Source: Botrimarina mediterranea | Lineage (GTDB): Bacteria > Planctomycetota > Planctomycetia > Pirellulales > Lacipirellulaceae | Direction of reading: 5' to 3' | NCBI RefSeq assembly: GCF_007753265.1 | Contig: NZ_CP036349.1 | Span: 1,955,363-2,019,362, forward strand | DNA: 64,000 bases | Shown: in pieces, positions 54,857 through 63,710 of the stretch | Numbering within the stretch: position 1 is the first letter of the stretch | Layout: the number at the start of each line of letters is the position of its first letter | Translations under genes and position numbers: made by a program | The notes under the pieces: generated by a model | Database searches by the model: none | Seen by the model: the letters and a program-made list of their open reading frames with translations, nothing else | What the model was told of the DNA's origin: nothing

Positions 54857-56428
54857 TTATTGATCATTCGCTGCGGCGAGCTGTTCGCGCAGCTTCGCTG
54901 CTTGTTGCCGGATGGCCGATAGCTCGTCGGCCGGCTTCCGCTCGAGATTCTTCAACTGCATCGCCATGCGGTTGTTGCCGGCGAGGCGGTCGCGGTGGCG
55001 GGCGAGGAAGTCCCAGTAGAGCGTTGTGAACGGGCACGCGTCGTCGCCGGTGGCTTTTGCTGGATCGTACCGGCAACCCGCGCAGTAATTGCTCATCCGC
55101 TGGAGGTACTTGCCGGTCGCGCAGTACGGCTTGCTCGCCATCAGGCCGCCATCGGCGTGCTGGGACATACCCAGCGTGTTCGGGAGCTCGACCCACTCGA
55201 CCGCGTCGATATAGACGGCGAGGTACCACTCGTGCACCTGCTGTGGATCGACCCCCAGCATCATCGCGAACAATCCCGTCACCATCAGCCGCTGGATGTG
55301 GTGGGCATAGCCGTATTGCAGGGTCTGACCGATCGCGTCGCGGAGACACGCGTAGTCCGTCTCGCCGGTCCAATAGAAGTTGGGTAGCGGTTCGTTCGCG
55401 CGGAGCGCGTTGCGTTCCAGGTACTTTGGCATTTGCGTCCAGTAGATCCCGCGCACGTACTCACGCCAACCGAGGATCTGCCGAACAAATCCCTCCACCG
55501 CTTCGAGCGGCGCGGCGCCCGACTCGTACGCGGCGACGGCGGCGTCCACCACTTCGCGCGGATCGAGCAGCTTGACATTCATCGCCGCCGACAGCCGCGA
55601 ATGGTACAGCCACGGCTCGGCCGTCCACATCGCGTCTTGATACTCCCCGAAGCTCGGCAAGCGATGGCGAATGAAGTCCTTCAGCGCAAGCCGCGCGTCC
55701 GCGACCGAGACGGGCCAGTCGAAGTCGTCGAGCGTGCCCGGGTGTTCTGCGAAACGCTCGTTGACGAGGTCGATGACGGCTTGCGTCGTTGTGTCCGGCT
55801 TGAAACGCCGCGCGGCGGGGACCTTGCCCGGTCCCTTCTTGCCGAAGGCGCCGCGGTTCTCCTTGTCGTAGTTCCACTCTCCGCCAACCGGCGCGCCGTC
55901 TTCCATCAGGATGTCGAGACGCTTCCGCAGTTCACGGTAGAAGAACTCGAGCCGAAGTTGCTTGCGACCGTTGGCGTGACGAGCGAAGTCGTCGGGCGTC
56001 GTGTAGAAGTGCGTGTCGTCGAGTTCAACGAGCTCCAGCCCCGCCTCGTCGGCGATCAGCCGCAACTCCTCGCGCACCCGCCACTCACCGGGATGAACGA
56101 CGACAAGCCGTAGCGGCTTCAGCCGATCGATCGCATCGCGCAACGCGGCTGCAAGAGTCTCTTCGCCGCCGACGCGAGTGCGACCTTCCGACTTCACGGG
56201 CAACTCGCGGTAATCAACACGAATGCCTTCCGCCTTCAGCTCGTCACGAAAGTGCCGCATCGCCGTGAGAAAGAACACGGTGCGGACCTTATGCGACCAG
56301 ACGTGCGTCGATTCACCAGCGACCTCGGCCATCCAAACGACGTCACGCTTGGGATCGAAACCCTCGAAGATTGGCGACTGCCGGTCGAGTTGATCGCCGA
56401 GGATGAGGGCGAGCGTACTTAATACCAT
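54857..56428 (-). CDS. FeS-containing cryptochrome/photolyase (FeS-BCP, (6-4) type)
   Basis: 523 residues from the ATG at 56426-56428. TLALILGDQLDRQSPIF opens the FeS-BCP family (PhrB of Agrobacterium, CryB). Cysteines for the 4Fe-4S cluster are visible in DYACLRD, KPYCATGKY and NYCAGCRYDP; FAD-binding region W-E-x-W-type residues lie in the preceding helices (GWREYVRGIYWTQ). It would repair (6-4) photoproducts with blue light or act as a light sensor. These enzymes bind a lumazine antenna. Class II photolyase is encoded just upstream in the same orientation, with a palindromic repeat between. Confidence 0.9.
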   Translation of the reverse strand: MVLSTLALILGDQLDRQSPIFEGFDPKRDVVWMAEVAGESTHVWSHKVRTVFFLTAMRHFRDELKAEGIRVDYRELPVKSEGRTRVGGEETLAAALRDAIDRLKPLRLVVVHPGEWRVREELRLIADEAGLELVELDDTHFYTTPDDFARHANGRKQLRLEFFYRELRKRLDILMEDGAPVGGEWNYDKENRGAFGKKGPGKVPAARRFKPDTTTQAVIDLVNERFAEHPGTLDDFDWPVSVADARLALKDFIRHRLPSFGEYQDAMWTAEPWLYHSRLSAAMNVKLLDPREVVDAAVAAYESGAAPLEAVEGFVRQILGWREYVRGIYWTQMPKYLERNALRANEPLPNFYWTGETDYACLRDAIGQTLQYGYAHHIQRLMVTGLFAMMLGVDPQQVHEWYLAVYIDAVEWVELPNTLGMSQHADGGLMASKPYCATGKYLQRMSNYCAGCRYDPAKATGDDACPFTTLYWDFLARHRDRLAGNNRMAMQLKNLERKPADELSAIRQQAAKLREQLAAANDQ

Positions 56429-56477
56429 GGAGATTTGCCGCGGAGTTCGCGGAGGTCGCGGACAGAGGCCGTGTGGA

Positions 56478-56563
56478 AATGACGAATGACGAAGCACGAA
56501 TGACGAACCTGACGGGGCGGCTAGAGCCCTCCGGCAGGTTCGTCATTCGTCATTCGTCATTCG
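56478..56563. repeat. Inverted repeat between the two photolyase genes
   Basis: Left arm 56478-56512 and right arm 56535-56563 built from ATGACGA units and their complement (CGTCATT). The stem is nearly perfect and lies in the 158-base gap. It may end the upstream photolyase transcript or protect RNA. Confidence 0.6.
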
Positions 56564-56586
56564 AGCTTCGAGTTTCGTCATTTGGC

Positions 56587-58104
56587 TCAATCAAACAACG
56601 ACCGCTCGGCGTCCGCCGCATATCGCCTCACATAGTCCTTCACCCGCACCTTCCGCGCCGTGTTCTCGCTCGTCATGTAGCGGATTTTGCCGTAGATGGG
56701 GCGCTCGGGACCCCAGGCGCGGTCGTAACGACCGAGCACCCAGAAGATGCCCGAGTAGCTGTTGGGGTTGCGGCCGTCGAGGGCGTACTTGTTGTTCAGC
56801 TCGATCATCACGTCGAGCGCCGCTCGGGGCGATTCGCTCCATTCAAGAATCTTCTTGCCCCACAGCATCCGCAGGTAGTTGTGGATGCGGCCCTCGCGCA
56901 CCAGTTGCCGCTGCGAGGCGTTCCAGAGCTCGTCGTACGTGCGGGCGCCTTCCAACTCTTCGAGCGTGTAGAGCGGGTCGCGCTGGTCGCCGGCGTGTTC
57001 GGCAAGCGTTGCTTGGGCCCAGTCGGGCAGCGACTCGTAACGGTCGTAGTCGCGTCGCTTGCTCGTCATGTTGAAACCGACTTCGCGCCACGTGACGAGC
57101 TCGTCGAGGAATGCCTCGGCGGTCGGGCTCATGTTCCACCAGCCCTCCCGCGCGCCAGTAGGCTTCTTAGCGGCTTTGCTGGGGTTCCAATTCTCATGCT
57201 CGGCGACGGCGGCGAAGACCTCGTGCGCCGACAGATGCCCCCAGTGCAAGTAGCCCGACAGCTCACTGGCGGCGTCTTCTTCGGGCTGGTTGCGGCGCTC
57301 GCCGTAGACCTCGAATCGCTTTCCCATGAAGCGATCGAGCGCCTTACCCGCTGCGATGTAACCGCCGGGCTCTTTCTCCACCGGCTTTACCGAGTGATCG
57401 ATCGGCAACGACGCAATCAACTTCGCGGGCGCTTCGAGGTCGGCGTCTTGGACAGGACGCCACTTCTTCTGAATCGCATCGACGACTCCCTGCGCCGAGG
57501 GCAGACGCGTCCCTTGCAGCGGCGCGGGCTTGGGAAGCTCGCTCAAATGCGGCAGCAAGTCCTTGTGCAACTGCCGACGGAAATCGAACGCCCTCGAAAA
57601 GACATTGTCGGTGGCGCGGAGCGGGTAGAGGCCGTTGGAGTCGACGAGTTCATAACGGCAACCAATCGCCCGCCGCGCCGCTCGGGCCTGCGCCGGCAGG
57701 AAGAAACTCGGAAAGTCATCGCCAACGACAACACACGCCCGCTCCGCAAACGCCGCAAGCAAGCCGCTGGCGGCGCCGGGCTCTGGTTCGAGGTAAGGGT
57801 AGTAGCAAACGCCATCGATGTCGGCGAACGCCTCGCGGTTGTCGCGCATCCCCTCGGCGACGACCGTGTGAAATCGGTCGCAAGCCCACCGGTAGTCCAC
57901 CCTTAACGCTTCGAAGACCACCAGCGGCTTTTCAAGCCCCCGCGCCCAATCGACCGCACGCTCCAGCGCAAGGTTCCACCGCGGCCGGCGAAACGCGGTC
58001 ATCCAGTAAAGGATGTAGTCGCCGTCAGCCTTCACATCGACCAACCGCTCGCCGTGGCCAGAGCTGAGGCGGATCTTCGGGACCGCGGATTCGATCGTAG
58101 GCAT
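56587..58104 (-). CDS. Class II CPD photolyase
   Basis: 505 residues. The class II signature block is complete: GRIHNYLRMLWGKKILEW, then NNKYALDGRNPNSYSGIFWVLGRYDRAWGPERPI, and YGKIRYMTSENTARKV. The N-terminal Rossmann region begins YILYWMTAFRRPRWNLAL. It repairs cyclobutane pyrimidine dimers in DNA with FADH- and light. Upstream is only a palindromic repeat (58118-58184), so its own promoter must lie close to or within that repeat. Confidence 0.95.
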   Translation of the reverse strand: MPTIESAVPKIRLSSGHGERLVDVKADGDYILYWMTAFRRPRWNLALERAVDWARGLEKPLVVFEALRVDYRWACDRFHTVVAEGMRDNREAFADIDGVCYYPYLEPEPGAASGLLAAFAERACVVVGDDFPSFFLPAQARAARRAIGCRYELVDSNGLYPLRATDNVFSRAFDFRRQLHKDLLPHLSELPKPAPLQGTRLPSAQGVVDAIQKKWRPVQDADLEAPAKLIASLPIDHSVKPVEKEPGGYIAAGKALDRFMGKRFEVYGERRNQPEEDAASELSGYLHWGHLSAHEVFAAVAEHENWNPSKAAKKPTGAREGWWNMSPTAEAFLDELVTWREVGFNMTSKRRDYDRYESLPDWAQATLAEHAGDQRDPLYTLEELEGARTYDELWNASQRQLVREGRIHNYLRMLWGKKILEWSESPRAALDVMIELNNKYALDGRNPNSYSGIFWVLGRYDRAWGPERPIYGKIRYMTSENTARKVRVKDYVRRYAADAERSLFD

Positions 58105-58117
58105 AGTTCAGTAGATT

Positions 58118-58184
58118 TGAACCACGAAGGAACGAAGGCCTTGGTTCGAGCCTTTACTTTGTTCCTTCGTTCCTTCGTGGTTCA
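58118..58184. repeat. Palindrome, family F
   Basis: Perfect 21-base arms: TGAACCACGAAGGAACGAAGG (58118-58138) pairs with 58164-58184. It lies 14 bases before the class II photolyase start, where its promoter should be. Confidence 0.85.
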
Positions 58185-58186
58185 TA

Positions 58187-58229
58187 AAGAAAAAGAGCCG
58201 GCCCTCGGCGACGATCGCCAAGGGCCGGC
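58187..58229 (-). terminator. Terminator after the fasciclin gene
   Basis: Stem 58197-58211 with 58215-58229 (core GCCGGCCCT, one mismatch), followed on the minus strand by a T-rich run (58187-58194). Confidence 0.75.
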
Positions 58230-58255
58230 AGCTTAACAAATTAACTCCGCAACGC

Positions 58256-58813
58256 TTACGGCATCATCACGGTGTCGATCACATGGATCACGCCGTTGGT
58301 GCACTCGATGTCGGTAGCGATGATCTTCGAGCCAGCGATGGTGACGACGTCGCCGTTTACTTCGATCTTGGCCTTCTTACCGTTGACGGTCTCGGCCTCT
58401 TTGCCGGCGAGCTTCACCGCGTCGGCGGCCATCACTTTGCCGGGGATGACGTGGTAGGTGAGGATCGCGGTCAACTTCTCTTTGTTCTCGGGCTTCAGCA
58501 GCGACTCGAGCGTCGCCTTATCGACCTTGGCGAACGCCTTGTCGGTCGGGGCGAAGACGGTGAACGGGCCTTCGCCCTTGAGCGTCTCGACGAGGCCGGC
58601 GGCCTTCACCGCGGCGACGAGCGTCGTGAAGTCCTCGGCGCCAACGGCGGTGTCGACGATGTCCTTCTTCGCGGCGACCGCGGCGACGGGGTGGAGCGTC
58701 TCTTGGGCGTTGGCGGCCGTAGCGGCGGCGGCCTGCATCGGGCACGTCTCGCCGGCCTGAGCCAGCGGGGCGGTGGTCAAAACAGCGGCGGCAATCAGCA
58801 ACTGGGTTTTCAT
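58256..58813 (-). CDS. Secreted fasciclin-domain protein
   Basis: 185 residues with a signal peptide ([21 protein letters not shown]). A single FAS1 domain spans about 48-184: [42 protein letters not shown] and [26 protein letters not shown], then [17 protein letters not shown]. Single-domain fasciclins are cell-surface adhesion or matrix proteins. A terminator separates it from the photolyases. Confidence 0.92.
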   Translation of the reverse strand: MKTQLLIAAAVLTTAPLAQAGETCPMQAAAATAANAQETLHPVAAVAAKKDIVDTAVGAEDFTTLVAAVKAAGLVETLKGEGPFTVFAPTDKAFAKVDKATLESLLKPENKEKLTAILTYHVIPGKVMAADAVKLAGKEAETVNGKKAKIEVNGDVVTIAGSKIIATDIECTNGVIHVIDTVMMP

Positions 58814-58943
58814 CTTTTGTTCCTCGGAAAGACTATGGCGGTCGTGCCGGCGCGGCCGTCAATGAAACTGACAACGCCGGTCTGAACAGAAGTCGCGTCT
58901 ACCTGTGTCTCTAGGAGGTCCAAGAAATCCGACAACCGCCGAA

Positions 58944-58961
58944 CGGTGAAAAGCTTCACCG
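58944..58961. promoter_or_regulatory. Palindrome in the leader of the ferritin-like gene
   Basis: CGGTGAA-AAGC-TTCACCG, perfect 7-base arms, 145 bases before the ferritin-like start. It is a possible operator or leader hairpin. I found no matching known box. Confidence 0.4.
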
Positions 58962-59105
58962 AACCGCCGAGTCGCCGCCAAACGACGGGGGTAGTTGCCG
59001 CTGCCGCTCGGAAAGCGGAGAATCCTCTCGGAGCGCGTGGCGGCCGGAGGCCCCCGCGTCCCTCAAACCGCCTCAGCCACCCTTCACCATAGGGAAGCCA
59101 AGATC

Positions 59106-59558
59106 ATGGCCGCCTCGAAAGAAGAAATCGTTCAGCTGCTGACGACCGCCTACAGCATGGAGCTCGAAACGGTCATTAACTATTTGGCGAACAGCACCAA
59201 CCTCGACGGCGTCCGCGCCGAAGAGATCAAGAAGTCGCTCTCAGCCGACATCACCGAAGAACTTGGCCACGCCCAGATGCTCGCCAAACGGATCAAGCAG
59301 CTCGGCGGCGTCGCGCCCGGCTCGAAGAGCGTCAAGCTCGGCAACCAGATCCAGCCGCCCGACGACACGACCGACGTGGTTGGCGTCATCAAATCGGTGA
59401 TCGCCGCTGAAGAGGCCGCCATTGCCCACTACCGCAAGATCGCCCAGGCGACCGACGGCGACGATTACATCACGCAGGACCTCTCGATCCAGCTAATGGC
59501 GGACGAAGAAGAGCATCTCGTACTGTTTCGCGGTTTCCTCAAGGAGTACGACCGCTAA
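59106..59558 (+). CDS. Ferritin-like four-helix protein
   Basis: 150 residues from the ATG at 59106 with GGGAAG upstream. Four-helix bundle with the di-iron ligand pattern E-x6-Y and E-x2-H: YSMELETVINYL, ITEELGHAQML, AAEEAAIAHYRKI, and ADEEEHLVLFRGFLKEYD. The arrangement is that of bacterioferritin/rubrerythrin-like storage or detoxification proteins. Iron storage would limit Fenton chemistry, fitting neighbouring peroxiredoxin and photolyase genes. Confidence 0.85.
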   Translation: MAASKEEIVQLLTTAYSMELETVINYLANSTNLDGVRAEEIKKSLSADITEELGHAQMLAKRIKQLGGVAPGSKSVKLGNQIQPPDDTTDVVGVIKSVIAAEEAAIAHYRKIAQATDGDDYITQDLSIQLMADEEEHLVLFRGFLKEYDR

Positions 59559-59728
59559 ACCCAGCGGCAGGGCGTCTGTGGCGAAAAAGCAACAACCCGC
59601 GTGCGCGCTTGCGAGTGATTCGCGTTGTAAGTTTGAGCTGGTTCTCTGACGCCTGAGCGCGGCGGGGGACCCGTTGTGTCTGCGGCCCGTTCCACTCTGA
59701 CCGTTGCCTTCCCGTTAAGGACCCTCCG

Positions 59729-60022
59729 ATGCGACCCGTCCTGTTCGCTGCTGTTGCCACCGCCGCCCTCGGCCTCACTAACGAGGCGTCGGCGCAGTTC
59801 GTCCACGTCACCAATTTTGCCCCGGCCCCGGTGGTCGTGTCGCAACCGATGGTGGTGCACCGCCCGGTGACGACGTTCTCTCCGGTGGTCGTCGGCTCGC
59901 CGGTCGTTGTTGGCAGCCCCGTGGTGACGACCACCACGCGCTATCGGCCGCTGCTCGGCCGGCGCGTGACGCGAGTCCACTACGGCTTCGCCCCCGCGCC
60001 GGTCTTCGTGCCCGCCTGGTAG
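59729..60022 (+). CDS. Small secreted Val/Pro-rich protein
   Basis: 97 residues. Signal peptide MRPVLFAAVATAALGLTNEASA. The mature part has a tandem VVVGSPVVVGSP and a C-terminal YGFAPAPVFVP. I know no family. Similar short exported proteins (see 9803-10267) are frequent in this group. A family E palindrome follows. Confidence 0.6.
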   Translation: MRPVLFAAVATAALGLTNEASAQFVHVTNFAPAPVVVSQPMVVHRPVTTFSPVVVGSPVVVGSPVVTTTTRYRPLLGRRVTRVHYGFAPAPVFVPAW

Positions 60023-60043
60023 ATCGAACCACTCGTTGACGTC

Positions 60044-60116
60044 TGAGCCGCGGGCGCGAGCCCTCGGTGTGCGCCTGGTACAAGGGTTCACACCGAGGGC
60101 TCGCGCCCGCGGCTCA
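60044..60116. repeat. Palindromic repeat, family E
   Basis: 26-base perfect arms (60044-60069 and 60091-60116), core GCCGCGGGCGCGAGCCCTCG. Lies between convergent genes. Diverged half copies occur at 34628-34654, 35951-35977 and 53888-53913. Confidence 0.8.
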
Positions 60117-60138
60117 GGCTTCTTCTAGTCGTCAGCTT

Positions 60139-61728
60139 CTAATCGTCAGCGAGTCCGCACCACTCGACCTCGAAGCGGCAGCCGCATTGCGGGCACTTTA
60201 CCGCGGCGCCGAGGACGCCGGCGTCCGCCGTCTTGGTGAGCCCGCAGGAGGGGCACGCGACGCGAACGCTCGCCTGAGCCACCGGCTCACCCAGCCCCGC
60301 GTCCCACGGGATGTCGTCGGCTTCGAAGGTGACGAGACCCTCGTCGGATAGCTCGGCGATGGTCGCCAAGCGGTTCGCCATCCTTAGGATCGCTTTCTCG
60401 AAGAGGTTCCGAACGGCTCGGCCATTGCCGAACTGGCGGTCGCGCTGGCAGTGCATCCCGTGGACCGCTTCAACGACCCGGCGGCGGGCGTCGCGCGTCA
60501 GGCGGTAGTGGTGCACATCCATCAGCCGGCCGAAGATCTGGCACAGCTCGACCGGGTCGTAGTCGTCGAAGTGCAGCGTGCGTGAGAACCGCGACGCCAG
60601 CCCCGGGTTGGTCTCTAGCAGCCGCGTCATCTCGTCGGGGTAACCGGCGAGGACGACCGAAAGCCGCGCGCGGTCGTCCTCGGCCCGCTTGAGCAGCGTT
60701 TGCAGCGCCTCGCGGCCGTAGGCGTCGGGCGAATCGGCGTCGGCGAGGCTGTAGGCTTCGTCGATGAACAAGACGCCGCCGAGGGCTTCGTCGATCTTGC
60801 GGTTGGTCTTCGGGCCCGTTTGACCGGCGAACTCGGCGACAAGACCCGAGCGGTCGGTTTCAATCAGCTGCCCTGCCGGCAAGACGCCCATCGCCCGCAT
60901 CGCCTCGCCGAAGAGCCGGGCGACCGTCGTCTTTCCGGTGCCGGGATTGCCGGTGAACACCAGGTGCAGGCTGATCTCGGTCGCGGGAAGTCCCGCCGCC
61001 GAGCGGCGCTGCTGCAAGGCGATGTAGTTGGCCAGCGATCGCAGCTCGTGCTTCGCCGAACGCAACCCCACCAGCGAATCGATCTCCGCCATCACGTCGT
61101 CGAGCGACCGGTCGCTAGGCGGCTTTGCGGTCGTCGTCGCGGTCGGTGATGGCCCCGGCAGCGGGCTTGGCGTCTCAATCCGTGTCAGCGATTCCGGACT
61201 TTCTTTCGAAGTATGCTGAGATGTCGCCAAGCACTTCTCGAGCTGCTTGGTGATCGTCTTGATCGCCGCCAGCTCGCTTGCCGCGACGACGCCGTCGATT
61301 CGGGCGACGATGTTCGACTGCCGGACGACGAGCGTCTCGAGGTCCGCCGCGCGGTCGCGTAACGGGGTGAGCTTCGCGAACGGCCGGACGAGCGTCTCCC
61401 ACGGCAGCTCTTCGACCTTCTTGGCGGCGTGGGAAAGCATGCCGTTGAGTTCGGCGCCGCGCAGGCGGCGGCCCCAGAGGTGCTCCGCCAGTTCGACGCC
61501 GAGCTGGGTCTCGCCCGCGGTCCAGTGGTGGTCCGCTTTGCAGACCATCAGGTAGACCCGCATCACGAGGCCGCGGTGCAGGTCGTCGAGCAGCTCGACA
61601 TAATCACCGCCAGCCGGAACCAGCTCGGGATGCTCGCGTACGATCTGCTGAGCGCTGGAGACGTACAGCTCGCGCGTCTGCTGCAAGAGCTCGCGGTACG
61701 ATTCGACGCTCGCAACGGTGTCGGGCAA
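60139..61728 (-). CDS. TerB-like, CbbX/SpoVK-type AAA ATPase and Zn-ribbon fusion
   Basis: 529 residues from a TTG at 61726-61728 (no other start is possible before the palindrome at 61762). Residues about 40-160 resemble the TerB-like fold (VMRVYLMVCKADHHWTAGE). Residues about 215-470 are a CbbX/SpoVK AAA domain: FTGNPGTGKTTVARLFGE (Walker A), GGVLFIDEAYSLAD (Walker B), GLASRFSRTLHFDDY (arginine finger region). A C-terminal zinc ribbon: ACPSCGLTKTADAGVLG then KCPQCGCRFEVEWC. CbbX remodels Rubisco, but this architecture has an unknown target. Upstream is a family C palindrome. Confidence 0.8.
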   Translation of the reverse strand: MPDTVASVESYRELLQQTRELYVSSAQQIVREHPELVPAGGDYVELLDDLHRGLVMRVYLMVCKADHHWTAGETQLGVELAEHLWGRRLRGAELNGMLSHAAKKVEELPWETLVRPFAKLTPLRDRAADLETLVVRQSNIVARIDGVVAASELAAIKTITKQLEKCLATSQHTSKESPESLTRIETPSPLPGPSPTATTTAKPPSDRSLDDVMAEIDSLVGLRSAKHELRSLANYIALQQRRSAAGLPATEISLHLVFTGNPGTGKTTVARLFGEAMRAMGVLPAGQLIETDRSGLVAEFAGQTGPKTNRKIDEALGGVLFIDEAYSLADADSPDAYGREALQTLLKRAEDDRARLSVVLAGYPDEMTRLLETNPGLASRFSRTLHFDDYDPVELCQIFGRLMDVHHYRLTRDARRRVVEAVHGMHCQRDRQFGNGRAVRNLFEKAILRMANRLATIAELSDEGLVTFEADDIPWDAGLGEPVAQASVRVACPSCGLTKTADAGVLGAAVKCPQCGCRFEVEWCGLADD

Positions 61729-61761
61729 CGGTGCTCGTCGGCTAAAGGGGCAGGGCGGTCC

Positions 61762-61846
61762 GCGGGAGTCGTCTCCAGACGGCGATTACGCGCACCATAC
61801 CGTTTCGGCTATGAGACCGTAATCGGCGTCTGGAGACGCCTCCCGC
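61762..61846. repeat. Palindromic element, family C (copy 2)
   Basis: 29-base arms (61762-61790, 61818-61846), core GTCTCCAGAC, and a centre containing ACCGTTTCGG. It is in the inverted orientation relative to 39820-39904, with compensated arm changes. Confidence 0.85.
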
Positions 61847-61898
61847 AGAAAGACTCAGCCTCCCACCAACAGGAGATTCTAGCGACATGCCGTAGCGC

Positions 61899-62531
61899 CT
61901 AAGCCAAGCCCTGCCGCACCGCCCAAACAGCGGCTTGGGTGCGGTCGGCGACGTTCAGCTTCCGCAAGATGTGCTGGACGTGCTCCTTGACCGTCTCATA
62001 GCTGATCCCCAGCGCCTGTGCGATCTCTTTGTTGCTGAGGCCGAAGGCGAGCTGCTTGAGCACCTCATCCTCGCGGGCCGTGAGCGGAGAGGCCACGCCG
62101 TTGAGCGACTGCGACGTCGCCGCCGGGCCGCTGAGCCGGCGCGCCAGGTCGCTGGGCCAACTCGTGCCGCCTGAGGCGATCGTCGTAATGGCGGCCGTTA
62201 GCTCCTCGCGGCTTGTCGACTTCGGCAAGAACCCGGCGGCGCCGAGGGCGGAGGCCCTGGCCGCGTACGTTGGATTCGTGTGGGCGGTGTAATACAGGAC
62301 CGGGGTCTCGATCCCCGCGTCACGCAACCTGGCGAGGCACTGCAACCCATCGACACCGGGCAGCAGCACCTCGAGGAGCAGCACTTGAGGACGCAGCTCT
62401 TCAACGAGCTGTTGCGCTTGCGCGCCATTCTCGGCCTCGCCGACGATTTCGATCGGCGAGTCGGCGAACCAGGCGCGCAACCCGGCGCGCAGCGCCGGGT
62501 GGTCGTCCGCCAGCAGGACGGTAGTAGGCAT
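61899..62531 (-). CDS. LuxR/NarL-type response regulator with Glu at the phospho-acceptor site
   Basis: 210 residues from the ATG at 62529-62531. Receiver domain (1-120) has the acidic pair D9/D10 and the conserved Lys in GFLPKS. The phospho-acceptor position reads LLLEVLLPG, E54 instead of Asp. A LuxR-type HTH follows (about 148-205): PLTAREDEVLKQLAFGLSNKEIAQALGISYETVKEHV. So the protein may be permanently on or regulated by other means. No sensor kinase is adjacent. Confidence 0.88.
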   Translation of the reverse strand: MPTTVLLADDHPALRAGLRAWFADSPIEIVGEAENGAQAQQLVEELRPQVLLLEVLLPGVDGLQCLARLRDAGIETPVLYYTAHTNPTYAARASALGAAGFLPKSTSREELTAAITTIASGGTSWPSDLARRLSGPAATSQSLNGVASPLTAREDEVLKQLAFGLSNKEIAQALGISYETVKEHVQHILRKLNVADRTQAAVWAVRQGLA

Positions 62532-62822
62532 AGGTTTTGGGGCGGGGCGGGGCGGGACGCGCTCGGCAAGCCGTTCCAGGCGCCCCCCGCGAGGGGCTTC
62601 TCGTTCCAATCGCGATTATGCCCACCTTCGGCCCGGGGTAAAGCAACATACTGGGAAGGAACTTCCACTCGGGCCGCCGCGTCCGCTCTGGACCCCGGTC
62701 GCAAGTCGCCAAAAACCTTGACGCTAGCAAGGTTTACTTAAATCGCCGACTTCGGCCATACTCCCTCCCCTCACGACTCGCCGCACGGCGACGGCATCGA
62801 CACCCACGGCTACGGAGCGGCT

Positions 62823-63710
62823 ATGGCGAGGTTGTCCATGAACCAGTTGACCACCTACCGGTGGTCGTTCGAGGAAGACCTTCACCACTGCCGCCATGCC
62901 GGCTACGACGGGATTGCGGTCTGGGTCCGCAAGCTCCGCGACTTCGGCGAGGAGCGGGCCGCCGAGCTCATCTCTGACAGCGGGCTGGCCGTCTCGAACG
63001 TTTCTTGGGAGGGCGGTTTCACGGGCGCCGACGCCGTGACCTCCCGCGAGAATCTCGCCGCCGCCCGGGACACCTTGGCCCTCTGCGGGGCGCTCGGGGC
63101 CGGTTGCCTGACCATCTACAGCGGCGGCCGCAACGGCCACACGAGCCGCCACGCCAACCGCCTGTTGCGGGCCGCCCTCGACCGGCTGCTGCCGTTCGCC
63201 GAAGAGGCGGGCGTCCCGCTGGCGATCGAGCCGATGCACCCCGCTTGTGCCGACGACTGGACGATTGTCACGAGCCTGCCGGACGCCCTCGAACTGGTAC
63301 GCGAGTACGACACGCCCGCGCTACGGCTCGCACTGGACACCTACCACTTCCCGCTCGCGGAAGAGGCTTGGCCGATTCTGCGCGAACTTGCCGGCTACTT
63401 GGCGGTCGTGCATCTCGGCGATGTCCAGACGCCGCACAGCGTCGATCACAGCCGTGCGGCCCTCGGCGAGGGCGCCGCTCCGCTGGCGGGGATCGTCCAG
63501 ACGCTCGCCGAGGCCGGTTACGCGGGCTTCTTCGATGTGAAGCTTTTGGGCCCCGCGTTCGACGAAGCCGACTATGATCGGCTGTTGCGGCAGTCGCGCG
63601 AGGCGTTCGTCGCGTTCGGCGCGGACGAGATCGCCGCCGTCGAGGTCGCCCCTCGAGACGCCGCCGCCCCCACACCGTCCCCCATCGATTCGTGCAAACT
63701 GATCTGGTGA
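62823..63710 (+). CDS. Sugar phosphate isomerase/epimerase-like TIM barrel
   Basis: 295 residues. MNQLTTYRWSFEEDLHHCRHAGYDGIAVW opens the AP-endonuclease-2-like xylose-isomerase-type barrel. Metal ligand candidates: LAIEPMHP (Glu, His), ALDTYHFPL (Asp, His), VVHLGDVQ (His, Asp), and FDVKLLGP (position usually Glu is Lys here). It is a likely isomerase or epimerase of unknown sugar. It overlaps the next gene. Confidence 0.8.
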   Translation: MARLSMNQLTTYRWSFEEDLHHCRHAGYDGIAVWVRKLRDFGEERAAELISDSGLAVSNVSWEGGFTGADAVTSRENLAAARDTLALCGALGAGCLTIYSGGRNGHTSRHANRLLRAALDRLLPFAEEAGVPLAIEPMHPACADDWTIVTSLPDALELVREYDTPALRLALDTYHFPLAEEAWPILRELAGYLAVVHLGDVQTPHSVDHSRAALGEGAAPLAGIVQTLAEAGYAGFFDVKLLGPAFDEADYDRLLRQSREAFVAFGADEIAAVEVAPRDAAAPTPSPIDSCKLIW

